Source: Neisseriaceae bacterium (GTDB taxonomy: Bacteria; Pseudomonadota; Gammaproteobacteria; Burkholderiales; Neisseriaceae). Taken from it: a stretch of 27,470 nucleotides of DNA. Location of the stretch: contig JAFSQZ010000193.1 of assembly GCA_017446355.1 (NCBI GenBank), positions 1 through 27,470 of the forward strand, given 5' to 3'. The notes under the pieces were generated by a model. The model was not told the DNA's origin. It made no database searches and saw only the letters and a program-made list of their open reading frames with translations. Below, piece by piece: positions 1 to 7,773 of this stretch; within the stretch, counting starts at the first letter, position 1; each line of letters begins with the position of its first letter. The translations under genes were made by a program, and so were the position numbers.

Positions 1-1
1 T

Positions 2-745
2 GTTTCTGTGGTACACGATGGTTTTTCAACGTTTCAGGCAGCCTTAAATGCGTTGAATATTGATAAAATTGACGGAGCTTTGTTTGATTTAGGCATTTCA
101 TCACCACAAATTGATGATGGAACACGTGGATTTAGTTTTCGTTTTGATGCGCCTTTGGATATGCGTATGGATACAACGCGTGGACAAACGGCAGCACAAT
201 GGCTTGCAGTGGCAAGTGAAAACGATATTCACGAAATTATTAAAGAATACGGAGAAGAACGTTTTAGCCGTCAAATTGCGCGAGCCATTGTGCAACAACG
301 TGAAGAAACGCCAATTTTAACGACTCATCAATTGGCGAATATTGCAGCACAATGCGTGCGTACACGTGAAAAAGGACAAGATCCAGCAACGCGTACGTTT
401 CAAGCAATTCGTATTTTTATCAATCGTGAGCTAGATGAAGTACGAGAAATGCTGCCACAAGTAGTATCGCGTTTGAATGTAGGCGGACGTTTGGCGGTGA
501 TTGCGTTTCATTCACTGGAAGATAGATTGGTTAAACAATTTATGCGTACACATTCAACGCACGCACCTTTGCCAAAATGGGCAACGATACGTGAAGCAGA
601 TTTGCCTTTGCCGCCTTTGAAAACAATAGGCAAAGCAGTGAAACCAAGCGCAATAGAAATTGATGAAAATCCGCGCGCACGTTCGGCAGTGTTAAGAATA
701 GCAGAACGCACAACTGGCGAGTTCAGGCAGCCTGAAAGTAGGTGA
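2..745 (+). CDS. rsmH: 16S rRNA (cytosine-1402-N4)-methyltransferase RsmH (MraW), 5' end cut by window
   Basis: RsmH adds the N4-methyl group to C1402 in the decoding centre of 16S rRNA, using S-adenosylmethionine. The reading frame is already open at the first bases of the window, so the start lies upstream; 247 codons are present and roughly the first 65-75 residues, including the glycine-rich SAM loop, are missing. Family signatures visible are FDLGISSPQID near the start, the segment PATRTFQAIRIFINREL in the middle, and AFHSLEDRLVKQF. It is the first gene of the dcw cluster here and ends in a TGA that lies beside the ftsL start, so the two are probably translated together. The last codons (FRQPESR) are written by an uptake word at 722-736. 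Seen directly: frame and motifs; function is from the family. Confidence 0.96.
   Translation, partial: VSVVHDGFSTFQAALNALNIDKIDGALFDLGISSPQIDDGTRGFSFRFDAPLDMRMDTTRGQTAAQWLAVASENDIHEIIKEYGEERFSRQIARAIVQQREETPILTTHQLANIAAQCVRTREKGQDPATRTFQAIRIFINRELDEVREMLPQVVSRLNVGGRLAVIAFHSLEDRLVKQFMRTHSTHAPLPKWATIREADLPLPPLKTIGKAVKPSAIEIDENPRARSAVLRIAERTTGEFRQPESR
722..736. repeat. DNA uptake word, full 15-bp form
   Basis: TTCAGGCAGCCTGAA lies inside the last codons of rsmH. One strand reads AGGCAGCCTGAA, the other AGGCTGCCTGAA. It lies just upstream of the ftsL ribosome binding site. Confidence 0.85.
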
Positions 746-747
746 AA

Positions 748-1002
748 ATGTCAAGACGAAATGTGATTTTGTTGTTTTTGGTAACGTGTGTTGGTTTATA
801 TTTGGTTTATTTGCGAACAGAATTTACAAAACAAAATAATGCGTATGGTAGCGCACTCATCAAGAAAAACACGCTAGAAAAAGAATATCATGGTTTGCAT
901 TTAGAAAATAAGCGTTACGGAGAAGAAAGTCGCGTGGTTGACGTTGCAAAACAATTGAATATGCGTAAACCACAAGAAAATGAACGAATTGAAATACATT
1001 AA
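748..1002 (+). CDS. ftsL: Cell division protein FtsL
   Basis: FtsL is a small bitopic inner-membrane protein that, with FtsB and FtsQ, activates septal peptidoglycan synthesis by FtsW/FtsI. The 84-residue product fits the family: short basic N-terminus (MSRRN), one hydrophobic helix (about residues 5-22), then a charged periplasmic coiled-coil segment ending in the conserved-looking VVDVAKQLNMRKP, typical of FtsL ends. I chose ATG 748 because GTAGGTG precedes it at a suitable distance; an in-frame GTG at 742 would add two residues and overlap the rsmH stop. Position between rsmH and ftsI is the standard dcw order. Sequence conservation of FtsL is low, so the call rests on context, size and topology. 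Confidence 0.92.
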   Translation: MSRRNVILLFLVTCVGLYLVYLRTEFTKQNNAYGSALIKKNTLEKEYHGLHLENKRYGEESRVVDVAKQLNMRKPQENERIEIH

Positions 1003-1023
1003 AAATCGCTAAAATAATGTTGT

Positions 1024-1070
1024 ACATTACTGTGTCGTTGAGTGATGAAACGAAACATTTAATGTAATGT
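1024..1070. other. Possible stem-loop between ftsL and ftsI
   Basis: ACATTAC (1024-1030) and GTAATGT (1064-1070) are inverted, and CGTT/AACG can pair inside them. No T run follows. Function unknown; it could be RNA structure in the ftsL-ftsI message or chance. Confidence 0.3.
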
Positions 1071-1084
1071 TGATGTTAATAAGA

Positions 1085-1113
1085 TTCACAGTTTTGTTTA
1101 AAATGGTGATAAA
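1085..1113 (+). promoter_or_regulatory. Candidate promoter upstream of ftsI
   Basis: TTCACA (1085-1090), a 17-base spacer and GATAAA (1108-1113) fit a sigma-70 promoter (5/6 and 4/6 matches). It would let ftsI be transcribed separately from rsmH-ftsL. The 158-base gap upstream of ftsI leaves room for it. Match only; no other support. Confidence 0.35.
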
Positions 1114-1160
1114 AGTAAGTTTCACTGCTTGGCAAAGATGGGTTGGAAGGGAAGTTTAAG

Positions 1161-2960
1161 ATGTTGATTTTATCGGGTAAGGATAGAAGAGATAACGAGC
1201 CGTATATGGTAAAAGATACGACTCCCAAAGTGCTTGATGCAAACAGCAAGCAAATCAACATATTTTTCAGTTTACTGGGGGTGGCATTTGTTGGTGTGGT
1301 TGGAATGGGCTTCATCAAACAAATAAATAATCACGTCGATTATCAAAAAGCCAGTGATAATCGTATTGAGCGCAGTATTAAATCTCCTGCTTTGACTGGT
1401 GCTATTTTGGATCGTAATGGTGAAGAATTAGCAATGAGCCGTTATTATTATGTTGCTGAATTCAATCCACAGCAGTTGCGTGTGGCAATTGACAAAGGAC
1501 AGGTGGTTGTTGGTCAAAAAAGCAGTAAGAAAAAGTATATTGATAATGAAAAGCTTCACCAGTTAGCAAATATTTTGGGTGTGTCGGAAGCGGATATTAA
1601 CGAACGATTAAACAAAACGTCCAGTACAAGAGAAGTGTTTGATATCAAGTTAAGTGTGGAACAATATAACGCATTGGAGGCTTTGAAATTTCCAGGTTTG
1701 TTTTTGGTAGAAAAAACAGAACGCGTGTATCCAGCGGGTAAACAGTTTGCGCATTTGCTTGGATTTGTTAATAAAGAAGGACGTGGGCAAGGGTTAGAAT
1801 TCGTTCACAAAAATGATTTAGCGGGTAAAGATGGTTATCAAAGCGTATATCACGACTACTCTGGTAATGTTGTGCGCTTTTTGAATAGTGAAAAAAACAC
1901 ACCAAAAGAAGATGGTAAACCGTTGAGTTTATCCGTAGACAGTCGTATTCAATATATGGCGTACAATGCTTTGGGTAAGGCTATGCAAAAATATCACGCC
2001 AAAGCAGGAGGCGTGGTGGTATTGGACGCGCAAACAGGCGAAATCTTATCTATGGTGAGTATGCCTGATTACGATCCTGCTTTTTACGGCGAATATCCAC
2101 AAGAAGTGTTAAGCAATAATTTTGCGGTTTCAGCGGTGTCGGATCAGGGTTCTACAATGAAACCGTTTATTGTTGCCAAAGCCATTGATGATGGTAAAGT
2201 TACACCTGACACCGTTATCAATACGCAATCTTATGTTGTTGCTGGCAACTCCATTCGTGATGACCATAGCTACTCTTCGTTGACGATTGAAGGTGTGTTG
2301 CAAAAATCATCTAATATTGGCGTGGCAAAACTTGCTGAGTTATACGACAGTAAAACACTGTATCAATATTATGATGCTGCTGGTTTTGGTAAAAAAACGC
2401 AGTCAGGTGTAACAGGTGAGCGATTTGTACCATTACTACCCTTGTCTAAATGGAAAGCGTTAGATAAGGCGAAAATGGCGTATGGTTATACGATGTCAAG
2501 TAATTTATTGCAAGTGGCGCAAGCGTATACGATTTTTACGACTGATGGTCGCTTAATGCCTGCCACAATTTATAAACAAACCAGTAAACCAAAAGGTGAG
2601 CAAGTGATTCAACCTCAAACTGCACATAAAATGCGACAAATGTTGACAAGCGTGGTTGAAAAAGGTACTGGAAAACAAGCGGCGATTGAAGGTTATAGTG
2701 TGGCGGGTAAAACAGGAACGGCACAAAAATACATCATCAATCGTGGTTACGACAATACGAAGCATTTGGCAAGCTTTGTTGGTTTCGCGCCAGCAACCAA
2801 TCCACGTTTGATTGTTGCAGTAAGCATTGATGAACCCAAAAACGACTTTTACGGTGGCACTGTGGCCGCACCTGTTTTCCAAGAAGTGATGGCGGGTAGT
2901 TTGGATTATTTAGGTGTGGAAACAGCCAAAGAAGATGTTGATGAACTTGCTGCTCGTTAA
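1161..2960 (+). CDS. ftsI: Penicillin-binding protein 2 / FtsI (PenA), septal transpeptidase
   Basis: Class B PBP that cross-links septal peptidoglycan and is the classic beta-lactam target in Neisseriaceae. The 599-residue product has a cytoplasmic N-terminus, one membrane helix (about residues 30-55), a PBP-dimer domain (about 65-230) and a transpeptidase domain. All three active-site motifs are intact: STMK with nucleophile Ser331, SSN at 383-385 and KTGT at 517-520. ATG 1161 is chosen because AAGGGAAG sits just upstream and the protein then begins MLI, as Neisseria PenA does; an in-frame TTG at 1143 would add six residues but has no better binding site. Slightly longer than Neisseria PenA (about 580), partly from a lysine-rich insertion near residues 115-130. 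Nothing here shows resistance. Confidence 0.97.
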   Translation: MLILSGKDRRDNEPYMVKDTTPKVLDANSKQINIFFSLLGVAFVGVVGMGFIKQINNHVDYQKASDNRIERSIKSPALTGAILDRNGEELAMSRYYYVAEFNPQQLRVAIDKGQVVVGQKSSKKKYIDNEKLHQLANILGVSEADINERLNKTSSTREVFDIKLSVEQYNALEALKFPGLFLVEKTERVYPAGKQFAHLLGFVNKEGRGQGLEFVHKNDLAGKDGYQSVYHDYSGNVVRFLNSEKNTPKEDGKPLSLSVDSRIQYMAYNALGKAMQKYHAKAGGVVVLDAQTGEILSMVSMPDYDPAFYGEYPQEVLSNNFAVSAVSDQGSTMKPFIVAKAIDDGKVTPDTVINTQSYVVAGNSIRDDHSYSSLTIEGVLQKSSNIGVAKLAELYDSKTLYQYYDAAGFGKKTQSGVTGERFVPLLPLSKWKALDKAKMAYGYTMSSNLLQVAQAYTIFTTDGRLMPATIYKQTSKPKGEQVIQPQTAHKMRQMLTSVVEKGTGKQAAIEGYSVAGKTGTAQKYIINRGYDNTKHLASFVGFAPATNPRLIVAVSIDEPKNDFYGGTVAAPVFQEVMAGSLDYLGVETAKEDVDELAAR

Positions 2961-2980
2961 TGGTTTTTTGTTATAGATGT

Positions 2981-3031
2981 TTTCAGGCTGCCTGAAATAA
3001 AGAATGTATGTTCTTTTCAGGCAGCCTGAAA
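2981..3031 (+). terminator. Inverted pair of uptake words after ftsI
   Basis: TTTCAGGCTGCCTGAA (2981-2996) and TTCAGGCAGCCTGAAA (3016-3031) form a perfect 16-bp stem; AAGAA/TTCTT in the 19-base loop can extend it. It lies 20 bases after the ftsI stop. There is no long T run, so it may terminate weakly or protect the 3' end. Confidence 0.6.
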
Positions 3032-3032
3032 C

Positions 3033-3071
3033 CTTTGTAAAATAAATAATGTATCGTTATGTTTTACAAAG
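3033..3071. repeat. Short inverted repeat CTTTGTAAAA/TTTTACAAAG
   Basis: Perfect 10-bp arms at 3033-3042 and 3062-3071 enclose 19 AT-rich bases. The arm resembles ACCTTTGCAAAA, the end of the larger inverted repeat at 26069-26152, and may be a worn copy of the same element. Confidence 0.4.
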
Positions 3072-3204
3072 CGTTCAAAATGAAGAATTCTGCACGCATT
3101 TCAGACAGTAAAAATCGGATTTTGTATTTTTGTACTGTATTTCAGGTGTTTTAACGGATTTTGCTTTAATTAAATAGTGATGCAACGCATTGAAGGAAAT
3201 AATG

Positions 3205-4695
3205 ATGTATAGCCTACACGCCGCTCCTCAACAACCACAACTTCCCCCTTTGCAACATTTTGCAGCAGAAACGGAAACCTTGTCTGTTGATAGTCGCAAA
3301 ATTCAGGCAGGCGATACATTTATCGCTTGTCAAGGAGAATATGCTGATGGTCGTGCTTATATTCAGGCAGCGATTGATAAAGGAGCAAAATTTGTTTATT
3401 GGGACAGTGATGGCGATTTTCAATGGCAGCCACAATGGCAAGTAGCCAATCAAGGTATTGAGCAACTGCGTCAAAGAGCAGGTATACTCGCTGCCACTGT
3501 GTACGGTAATGTTGCGCAACAACTAAACATCATTGGCGTAACAGGGACAAATGGAAAAACGTCCATCACACAATGGTTGGCACAAGCCATTGATATTTTA
3601 GAAAAACAACAAAGTTGTGCGATTATTGGGACTGTGGGTAATGGTTATTTTGGTGCGTTAACAGAAACCACGCACACCACGCCTGATGCTGTTTCGGTGC
3701 AAACATTATTGCGACAATTTCAACACGATGGCGCACGATATATTGCGATGGAAGTATCCAGTCATGGTTTGCATCAATACCGCGTTAATGGCGTGCCTTT
3801 TCGTACAGCGGTATTGACCAATCTAACGCGTGATCACCTTGATTATCACAAAGATATGCAAGAATACGGCGCGGTTAAAGCACGTTTGTTTTATTGGCAA
3901 GGCTTGCAAAATGCCGTGATTAACAGTGATGACGAATTTGGTGCGCAATTGGTAACAGAATTAAAACAACATTCAGGCAGCCTGAACATTTATTCTTATG
4001 GTTTTAATGAAAGCGCGGATATTCGCATTACAGAATTTGTTGCCAACACGCAAGGTATCCAGTTAACGCTTGACACCCCTTGGGGAAAAGGAAGTGTGAA
4101 AACGCATTTATTGGGGCGTTTTAACGCACAAAATTTTGCTGCGGCTTTGGGCGTACTCTGTGTCAATGGTTACGAATTTCAGGCAGCCTTAAACGCATTG
4201 GCGCAAATTCGTCCAGCAACAGGTCGTATGGATTGTATTATTGATGAACATCAACCTTTGGTCGTAGTGGATTATGCACACACACCAGATGCTTTAATTA
4301 AAGCCTTGACCACCTTGCGCGAAATTCAATCTGAAAATAGCCAACTTTGGTGCGTATTTGGTTGCGGCGGAAACCGAGATTGTGGTAAACGTCCATTGAT
4401 GGGTGCAGCGGCATCGGCGCATAGTGATTGCCCTGTTGTAACCAGTGATAATCCACGTATGGAAGAACCACAAGCCATTATTGACGATATTTTACCTGCC
4501 GTACCCAATGCGCGTTTGGTAGAAGTTAATCGTCAAAAAGCGATTGAATACGCCATTATTCAGGCAGCCGAACACGATATTGTCTTGATTGCAGGCAAAG
4601 GGCATGAAAACTATCAAGAAATTCAAGGCGTAAAACATCATTTTTCAGATTTTGAAGTCGCCAAAGCCGCACTGTTACAGCGTAAACGTGTTTAA
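3205..4695 (+). CDS. murE: UDP-MurNAc-L-Ala-D-Glu:meso-diaminopimelate ligase MurE
   Basis: Cytoplasmic ATP-dependent Mur ligase adding meso-diaminopimelate to UDP-MurNAc-dipeptide. The 496-residue product shows the ATP loop GTNGKTS at 114-120, the central-domain signatures MEVSSHGL and TNLTRDHLDYH, the GCGGNRD segment, and DNPR at 415-418, the motif that specifies diaminopimelate over lysine. Two adjacent ATGs (3202, 3205) follow AAGGAA; 3205 has the better spacing, but 3202 is possible. Four uptake words or partial words lie inside the gene, encoding FQAA/IQAA-type residues. It is the last dcw gene in the window: a strong terminator follows, and the next gene is pnp rather than murF. Confidence 0.97.
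   Translation: MYSLHAAPQQPQLPPLQHFAAETETLSVDSRKIQAGDTFIACQGEYADGRAYIQAAIDKGAKFVYWDSDGDFQWQPQWQVANQGIEQLRQRAGILAATVYGNVAQQLNIIGVTGTNGKTSITQWLAQAIDILEKQQSCAIIGTVGNGYFGALTETTHTTPDAVSVQTLLRQFQHDGARYIAMEVSSHGLHQYRVNGVPFRTAVLTNLTRDHLDYHKDMQEYGAVKARLFYWQGLQNAVINSDDEFGAQLVTELKQHSGSLNIYSYGFNESADIRITEFVANTQGIQLTLDTPWGKGSVKTHLLGRFNAQNFAAALGVLCVNGYEFQAALNALAQIRPATGRMDCIIDEHQPLVVVDYAHTPDALIKALTTLREIQSENSQLWCVFGCGGNRDCGKRPLMGAAASAHSDCPVVTSDNPRMEEPQAIIDDILPAVPNARLVEVNRQKAIEYAIIQAAEHDIVLIAGKGHENYQEIQGVKHHFSDFEVAKAALLQRKRV
3972..3986. repeat. DNA uptake word, full 15-bp form
   Basis: TTCAGGCAGCCTGAA inside murE, read in frame as part of HSGSLN. Confidence 0.85.
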
Positions 4696-4759
4696 TTTCG
4701 CGCCAAGACTGATGAATAAAGCGCGTGATGATTTTTTTGAACGATTTTTGCGCTTGCTT

Positions 4760-4792
4760 AAAAAGTGGTGTTTTTAAAATACCACTTTTTTT
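4760..4792 (+). terminator. Rho-independent terminator after murE
   Basis: AAAAAGTGGT (4760-4769) pairs with ACCACTTTTT (4781-4790). The stem continues inward through G-U and A-U pairs, and a T run ends the right arm. It closes the rsmH-murE unit. Confidence 0.8.
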
Positions 4793-4814
4793 GTTACTGA
4801 CTACTTCGCTTGTT

Positions 4815-4843
4815 TTGCATAAGCAGCCTGAAATTGTTAAAAT
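4815..4843 (+). promoter_or_regulatory. Candidate pnp promoter
   Basis: TTGCAT (4815-4820), 17-base spacer, TAAAAT (4838-4843). It lies downstream of the murE terminator and about 110 bases before the pnp start, so the transcript would begin near 4850 and include the hairpin at 4872-4909. A partial uptake word lies in the spacer. Confidence 0.55.
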
Positions 4844-4871
4844 AACGCTTTCGTCCTGCAAAGCTGAAACC

Positions 4872-4909
4872 CTAACCATACTTAATTTTCAATAAGTTAG
4901 TATGGTTAG
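4872..4909 (+). promoter_or_regulatory. Stem-loop in the pnp leader, possible autoregulatory hairpin
   Basis: CTAACCATAC (4872-4881) pairs perfectly with GTATGGTTAG (4900-4909), and ACTTA/TAAGT can pair further inside. No T run follows, so it does not look like a terminator. In E. coli the pnp leader hairpin is cut by RNase III and then used by PNPase to destabilise its own message; a similar role here is inference. Confidence 0.5.
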
Positions 4910-4952
4910 TGTTTTAGCCGCGGGGTTGATTAACCTAAATCAAGGAAAAAAT

Positions 4953-7070
4953 ATGTTTGATAAACACGTTAAATCATTTCAATATGGTCAACACACCGTT
5001 ACATTAGAAACAGGTGAAATGGCACGCCAAGCGGCTGCGGCGGTTAAAGTTTCTATGGGTGATACAGTTGTTTTTGTGGCCGTAACCACCAACAAAGAAG
5101 TTAAAGAAGGACAAGACTTTTTCCCATTAACTGTGGATTATTTAGAACGTTCATATGCTGCAGGTAAAATTCCTGGTGGTTTCTTCAAACGCGAAGGCAA
5201 ACAAAGCGAAAAAGAAATTTTAACCAGTCGCTTAATTGACCGTCCTATTAGCCCCTTATTCCCCGAAGGGTTTTATCACGATGTTCAAATTGTGGCGATG
5301 GTGATTTCCATTGACCCAGAAATTGACAGCGATATTCCTGCAATGATTGGTGCTTCTGCCGCTTTAGTGTTGAGTGGTGTGCCCTTTGCAGGTCCAATTG
5401 GCGCAGCGCGTGTGGGTTACGCAAATGGTCAATACTTATTAAATCCTTCACAAACCGAATTAAAAACATCTCAATTGGATTTAGTGGTCGCAGGTACGGC
5501 ACAAGCTGTGTTAATGGTGGAATCCGAAGCAGATGTGCTGCCTGAAGACGTAATGTTAGGGGCAGTGGTGTTTGGACACGAACAAATGCAAGCAGTGATT
5601 CGTGCGATTAACGAATTTGCCGATGAAGTCAATCCAGAAGTTTGGGATTGGCAAGCACCTGAAACCAATACTGAATTAGAGAACAAAATTAAAGAACTTT
5701 CAGGCAGCCTGATTGAAGAAGCATTTAAAATTCGTCAAAAACAAGCGCGTAATGCTAAATTAGAAGAAGCTTGGGCAGTAGTGGAAACAGCATTGATTAA
5801 CGAAGAAACCACTACTTTGGAAAAAAATGAAATCAAAGGCATTTTTAAACATTTAGAAGCGGCTGTGGTTCGTGGTCAAATCTTGGCGGGTCAGCCACGT
5901 ATTGACGGTCGCGACACACGCACTGTTCGTCCCATCAACATTCAAACCAATGTATTGCCACGCACACACGGCTCTGCTTTATTTACTCGTGGCGAAACAC
6001 AATCTTTGGCGATAGCTACTTTGGGTACTTCACGTGATGAGCAAGTTATTGACGCTTTGTCTGGTGAATACAGCGATCGCTTTATGTTGCACTACAATTT
6101 CCCTCCTTATTCAACAGGTGAAATTGGTCGTGTAGGCGCGCCAAAACGTCGTGAAATTGGTCATGGTCGTTTGGCAAAACGCGCATTAACAGCTGTGTTG
6201 CCAAATCCAGAAGATTTCAACTACACCATGCGCGTGGTTTCTGAAATTACCGAATCCAATGGTTCATCATCAATGGCATCAGTATGTGGTGGCTGTTTAA
6301 GCTTATTGTCTGCTGGCGTGCCTTTAAAAGCACATGTTGCAGGTGTTGCTATGGGATTGATTTTAGAAGACAACAAATTTGCAGTGTTAACAGACATTCT
6401 AGGTGATGAAGACCACTTGGGCGATATGGACTTTAAAGTAGCAGGTACCACCGAAGGCGTTACTGCTTTACAAATGGACATCAAAATTCAAGGCATCACC
6501 AAAGAAATTATGCAAATCGCGTTGGCACAAGCCAAAGAAGCACGTATGCATATTCTAGGCAAAATGAAAGAAGCGGTTGCAGGTCCACAAGAACTGTCGC
6601 AACACGCACCACGTTTATACACGCTCAAAATCAATCCTGAAAAAATTCGCGAAGTCATCGGCAAAGGTGGTGAAACCATTCGTGGCATCACTGCACAAAC
6701 AGGTACAGAAATCAACATCAGTGAAGACGGTATTGTAACCATTGCTGCGAACACCATTGAGGCAGGTGAAGCCGCCAAAGCGCGTATTGAACAAATCACA
6801 GCTGAAGTAGAAGTAGGCAAAGTTTACGAAGGTCAAGTGATTAAATTATTGGACAACAACGTTGGTGCGATTGTGAACATTATGCCAGGTAAAGATGGCT
6901 TGGTGCACATCAGTCAAATTGCTCATGAACGCGTGAAAAACGTTAGTGATTATTTGCAAATTGGACAAACTGTTAAAGTCAAAGCATTAGAAGTAGACGA
7001 ACGCGGTCGTGTGCGCTTGTCCATCAAAGCTTTAATAGAAGCACCTGCTCTACAACCACAACCTGAATAA
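4953..7070 (+). CDS. pnp: Polyribonucleotide nucleotidyltransferase (PNPase)
   Basis: PNPase is the phosphate-dependent 3'-5' exoribonuclease of the cytoplasm, a trimer often partnered with RNase E. The 705-residue product has the standard order: first RNase PH domain, helical linker, second RNase PH domain, KH domain with GKGG at 570-573, and S1 domain (about 625-695, VYEGQVIKLLDNNVGAIV). Acidic residues D491 and D493 in GDMDFKVAG match the catalytic site. ATG 4953 is chosen because AAGGAA is at 4942-4947 and the protein then starts MFDKHVKSFQYG, as in Neisseria; an upstream in-frame ATG at 4902 falls inside the leader hairpin and lacks a binding site. It is not beside rpsO, the common partner elsewhere. 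Confidence 0.98.
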   Translation: MFDKHVKSFQYGQHTVTLETGEMARQAAAAVKVSMGDTVVFVAVTTNKEVKEGQDFFPLTVDYLERSYAAGKIPGGFFKREGKQSEKEILTSRLIDRPISPLFPEGFYHDVQIVAMVISIDPEIDSDIPAMIGASAALVLSGVPFAGPIGAARVGYANGQYLLNPSQTELKTSQLDLVVAGTAQAVLMVESEADVLPEDVMLGAVVFGHEQMQAVIRAINEFADEVNPEVWDWQAPETNTELENKIKELSGSLIEEAFKIRQKQARNAKLEEAWAVVETALINEETTTLEKNEIKGIFKHLEAAVVRGQILAGQPRIDGRDTRTVRPINIQTNVLPRTHGSALFTRGETQSLAIATLGTSRDEQVIDALSGEYSDRFMLHYNFPPYSTGEIGRVGAPKRREIGHGRLAKRALTAVLPNPEDFNYTMRVVSEITESNGSSSMASVCGGCLSLLSAGVPLKAHVAGVAMGLILEDNKFAVLTDILGDEDHLGDMDFKVAGTTEGVTALQMDIKIQGITKEIMQIALAQAKEARMHILGKMKEAVAGPQELSQHAPRLYTLKINPEKIREVIGKGGETIRGITAQTGTEINISEDGIVTIAANTIEAGEAAKARIEQITAEVEVGKVYEGQVIKLLDNNVGAIVNIMPGKDGLVHISQIAHERVKNVSDYLQIGQTVKVKALEVDERGRVRLSIKALIEAPALQPQPE

Positions 7071-7084
7071 ATCAATATTCAAAA

Positions 7085-7121
7085 AGGCTGCCTGAATGCA
7101 ATAAAAATATTCAGGCAGCCT
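7085..7121 (+). terminator. Inverted uptake-word pair after pnp
   Basis: AGGCTGCCTGAAT (7085-7097) and ATTCAGGCAGCCT (7109-7121) form a perfect 13-bp stem with an 11-base loop, 14 bases after the pnp stop. No T run on the plus strand, so termination could be partial and the b561 gene may receive read-through. Confidence 0.55.
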
Positions 7122-7153
7122 GAAACATCTCTAAAACAAACAAGGAACACCTT

Positions 7154-7666
7154 ATGCGCAAAGATACGCTTGAATATTACGGTACCATCAGTCGTCTTTT
7201 CCACTGGTTAACGGTTTTAGGTTACGCTTTTATTGTGTACACCATCATCGCTTGGAAAATGGACGAAGACAATTTAGGACTGATTAGTGTCCATCAATCT
7301 GTTGGTTTTTTATTGTTTGTATTAACCATATTGCGCATTATTTGGGTAATTGTTCAGCGCAAAACGCGTCCGCGTAACAGTAAACTTGCGCACATTGGTC
7401 ATGGTGTGATTTATCTACTGATACTCCTTATTCCTTTACTTGGCATTTTGCGTCAATACGGTGGTGCGCGTAAAAATTTAGAAGTTTTTGGCATCACTGT
7501 CCTGCCTACTGCCAGCAACAAAATTGAATTTCTAACCCAACTGGGTAACACACTTCACGGGAAATTAGGTATGTTGTTGTTTTTACTCATTATTGGGCAT
7601 ATTGTAATGGCGATTGTTCATCAAATTCGTGGTGAAAAAATCTTAAATCGTATGTTGGGAAAATAA
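7154..7666 (+). CDS. Cytochrome b561 family di-heme membrane protein
   Basis: Predicted four-helix inner-membrane cytochrome of the bacterial b561 (CybB-like) family, which moves electrons between quinol and other acceptors. The 170-residue product has helices at about 13-33, 45-68, 83-103 and 133-157. Histidines H17, H47, H135 and H149 sit where the four heme ligands of E. coli CybB are expected. AAGG precedes ATG 7154 by 8 bases. It lies downstream of pnp in the same direction but beyond a hairpin; no functional link to pnp is apparent. The physiological partner cannot be told from sequence. Confidence 0.9.
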   Translation: MRKDTLEYYGTISRLFHWLTVLGYAFIVYTIIAWKMDEDNLGLISVHQSVGFLLFVLTILRIIWVIVQRKTRPRNSKLAHIGHGVIYLLILLIPLLGILRQYGGARKNLEVFGITVLPTASNKIEFLTQLGNTLHGKLGMLLFLLIIGHIVMAIVHQIRGEKILNRMLGK

Positions 7667-7725
7667 TCTCAAACATTAAAACCTTTGCGAAAACCGATTT
7701 TAGAGCATCTTTTTTAATGAACACC

Positions 7726-7750
7726 AAAAAGGTAAAATAACACCTTTTTT
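7726..7750 (+). terminator. Small hairpin with T run just before gltX
   Basis: AAAAAGGT (7726-7733) pairs with ACCTTTTT (7742-7749) around an 8-base loop, with one more T. It probably ends the b561 transcript. It stops only 24 bases before the gltX ATG, and a possible -10 (TAAAAT, 7733-7738) overlaps its loop. Confidence 0.5.
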
Positions 7751-7773
7751 ATTTGCCAAAGAAAGACACAAAT

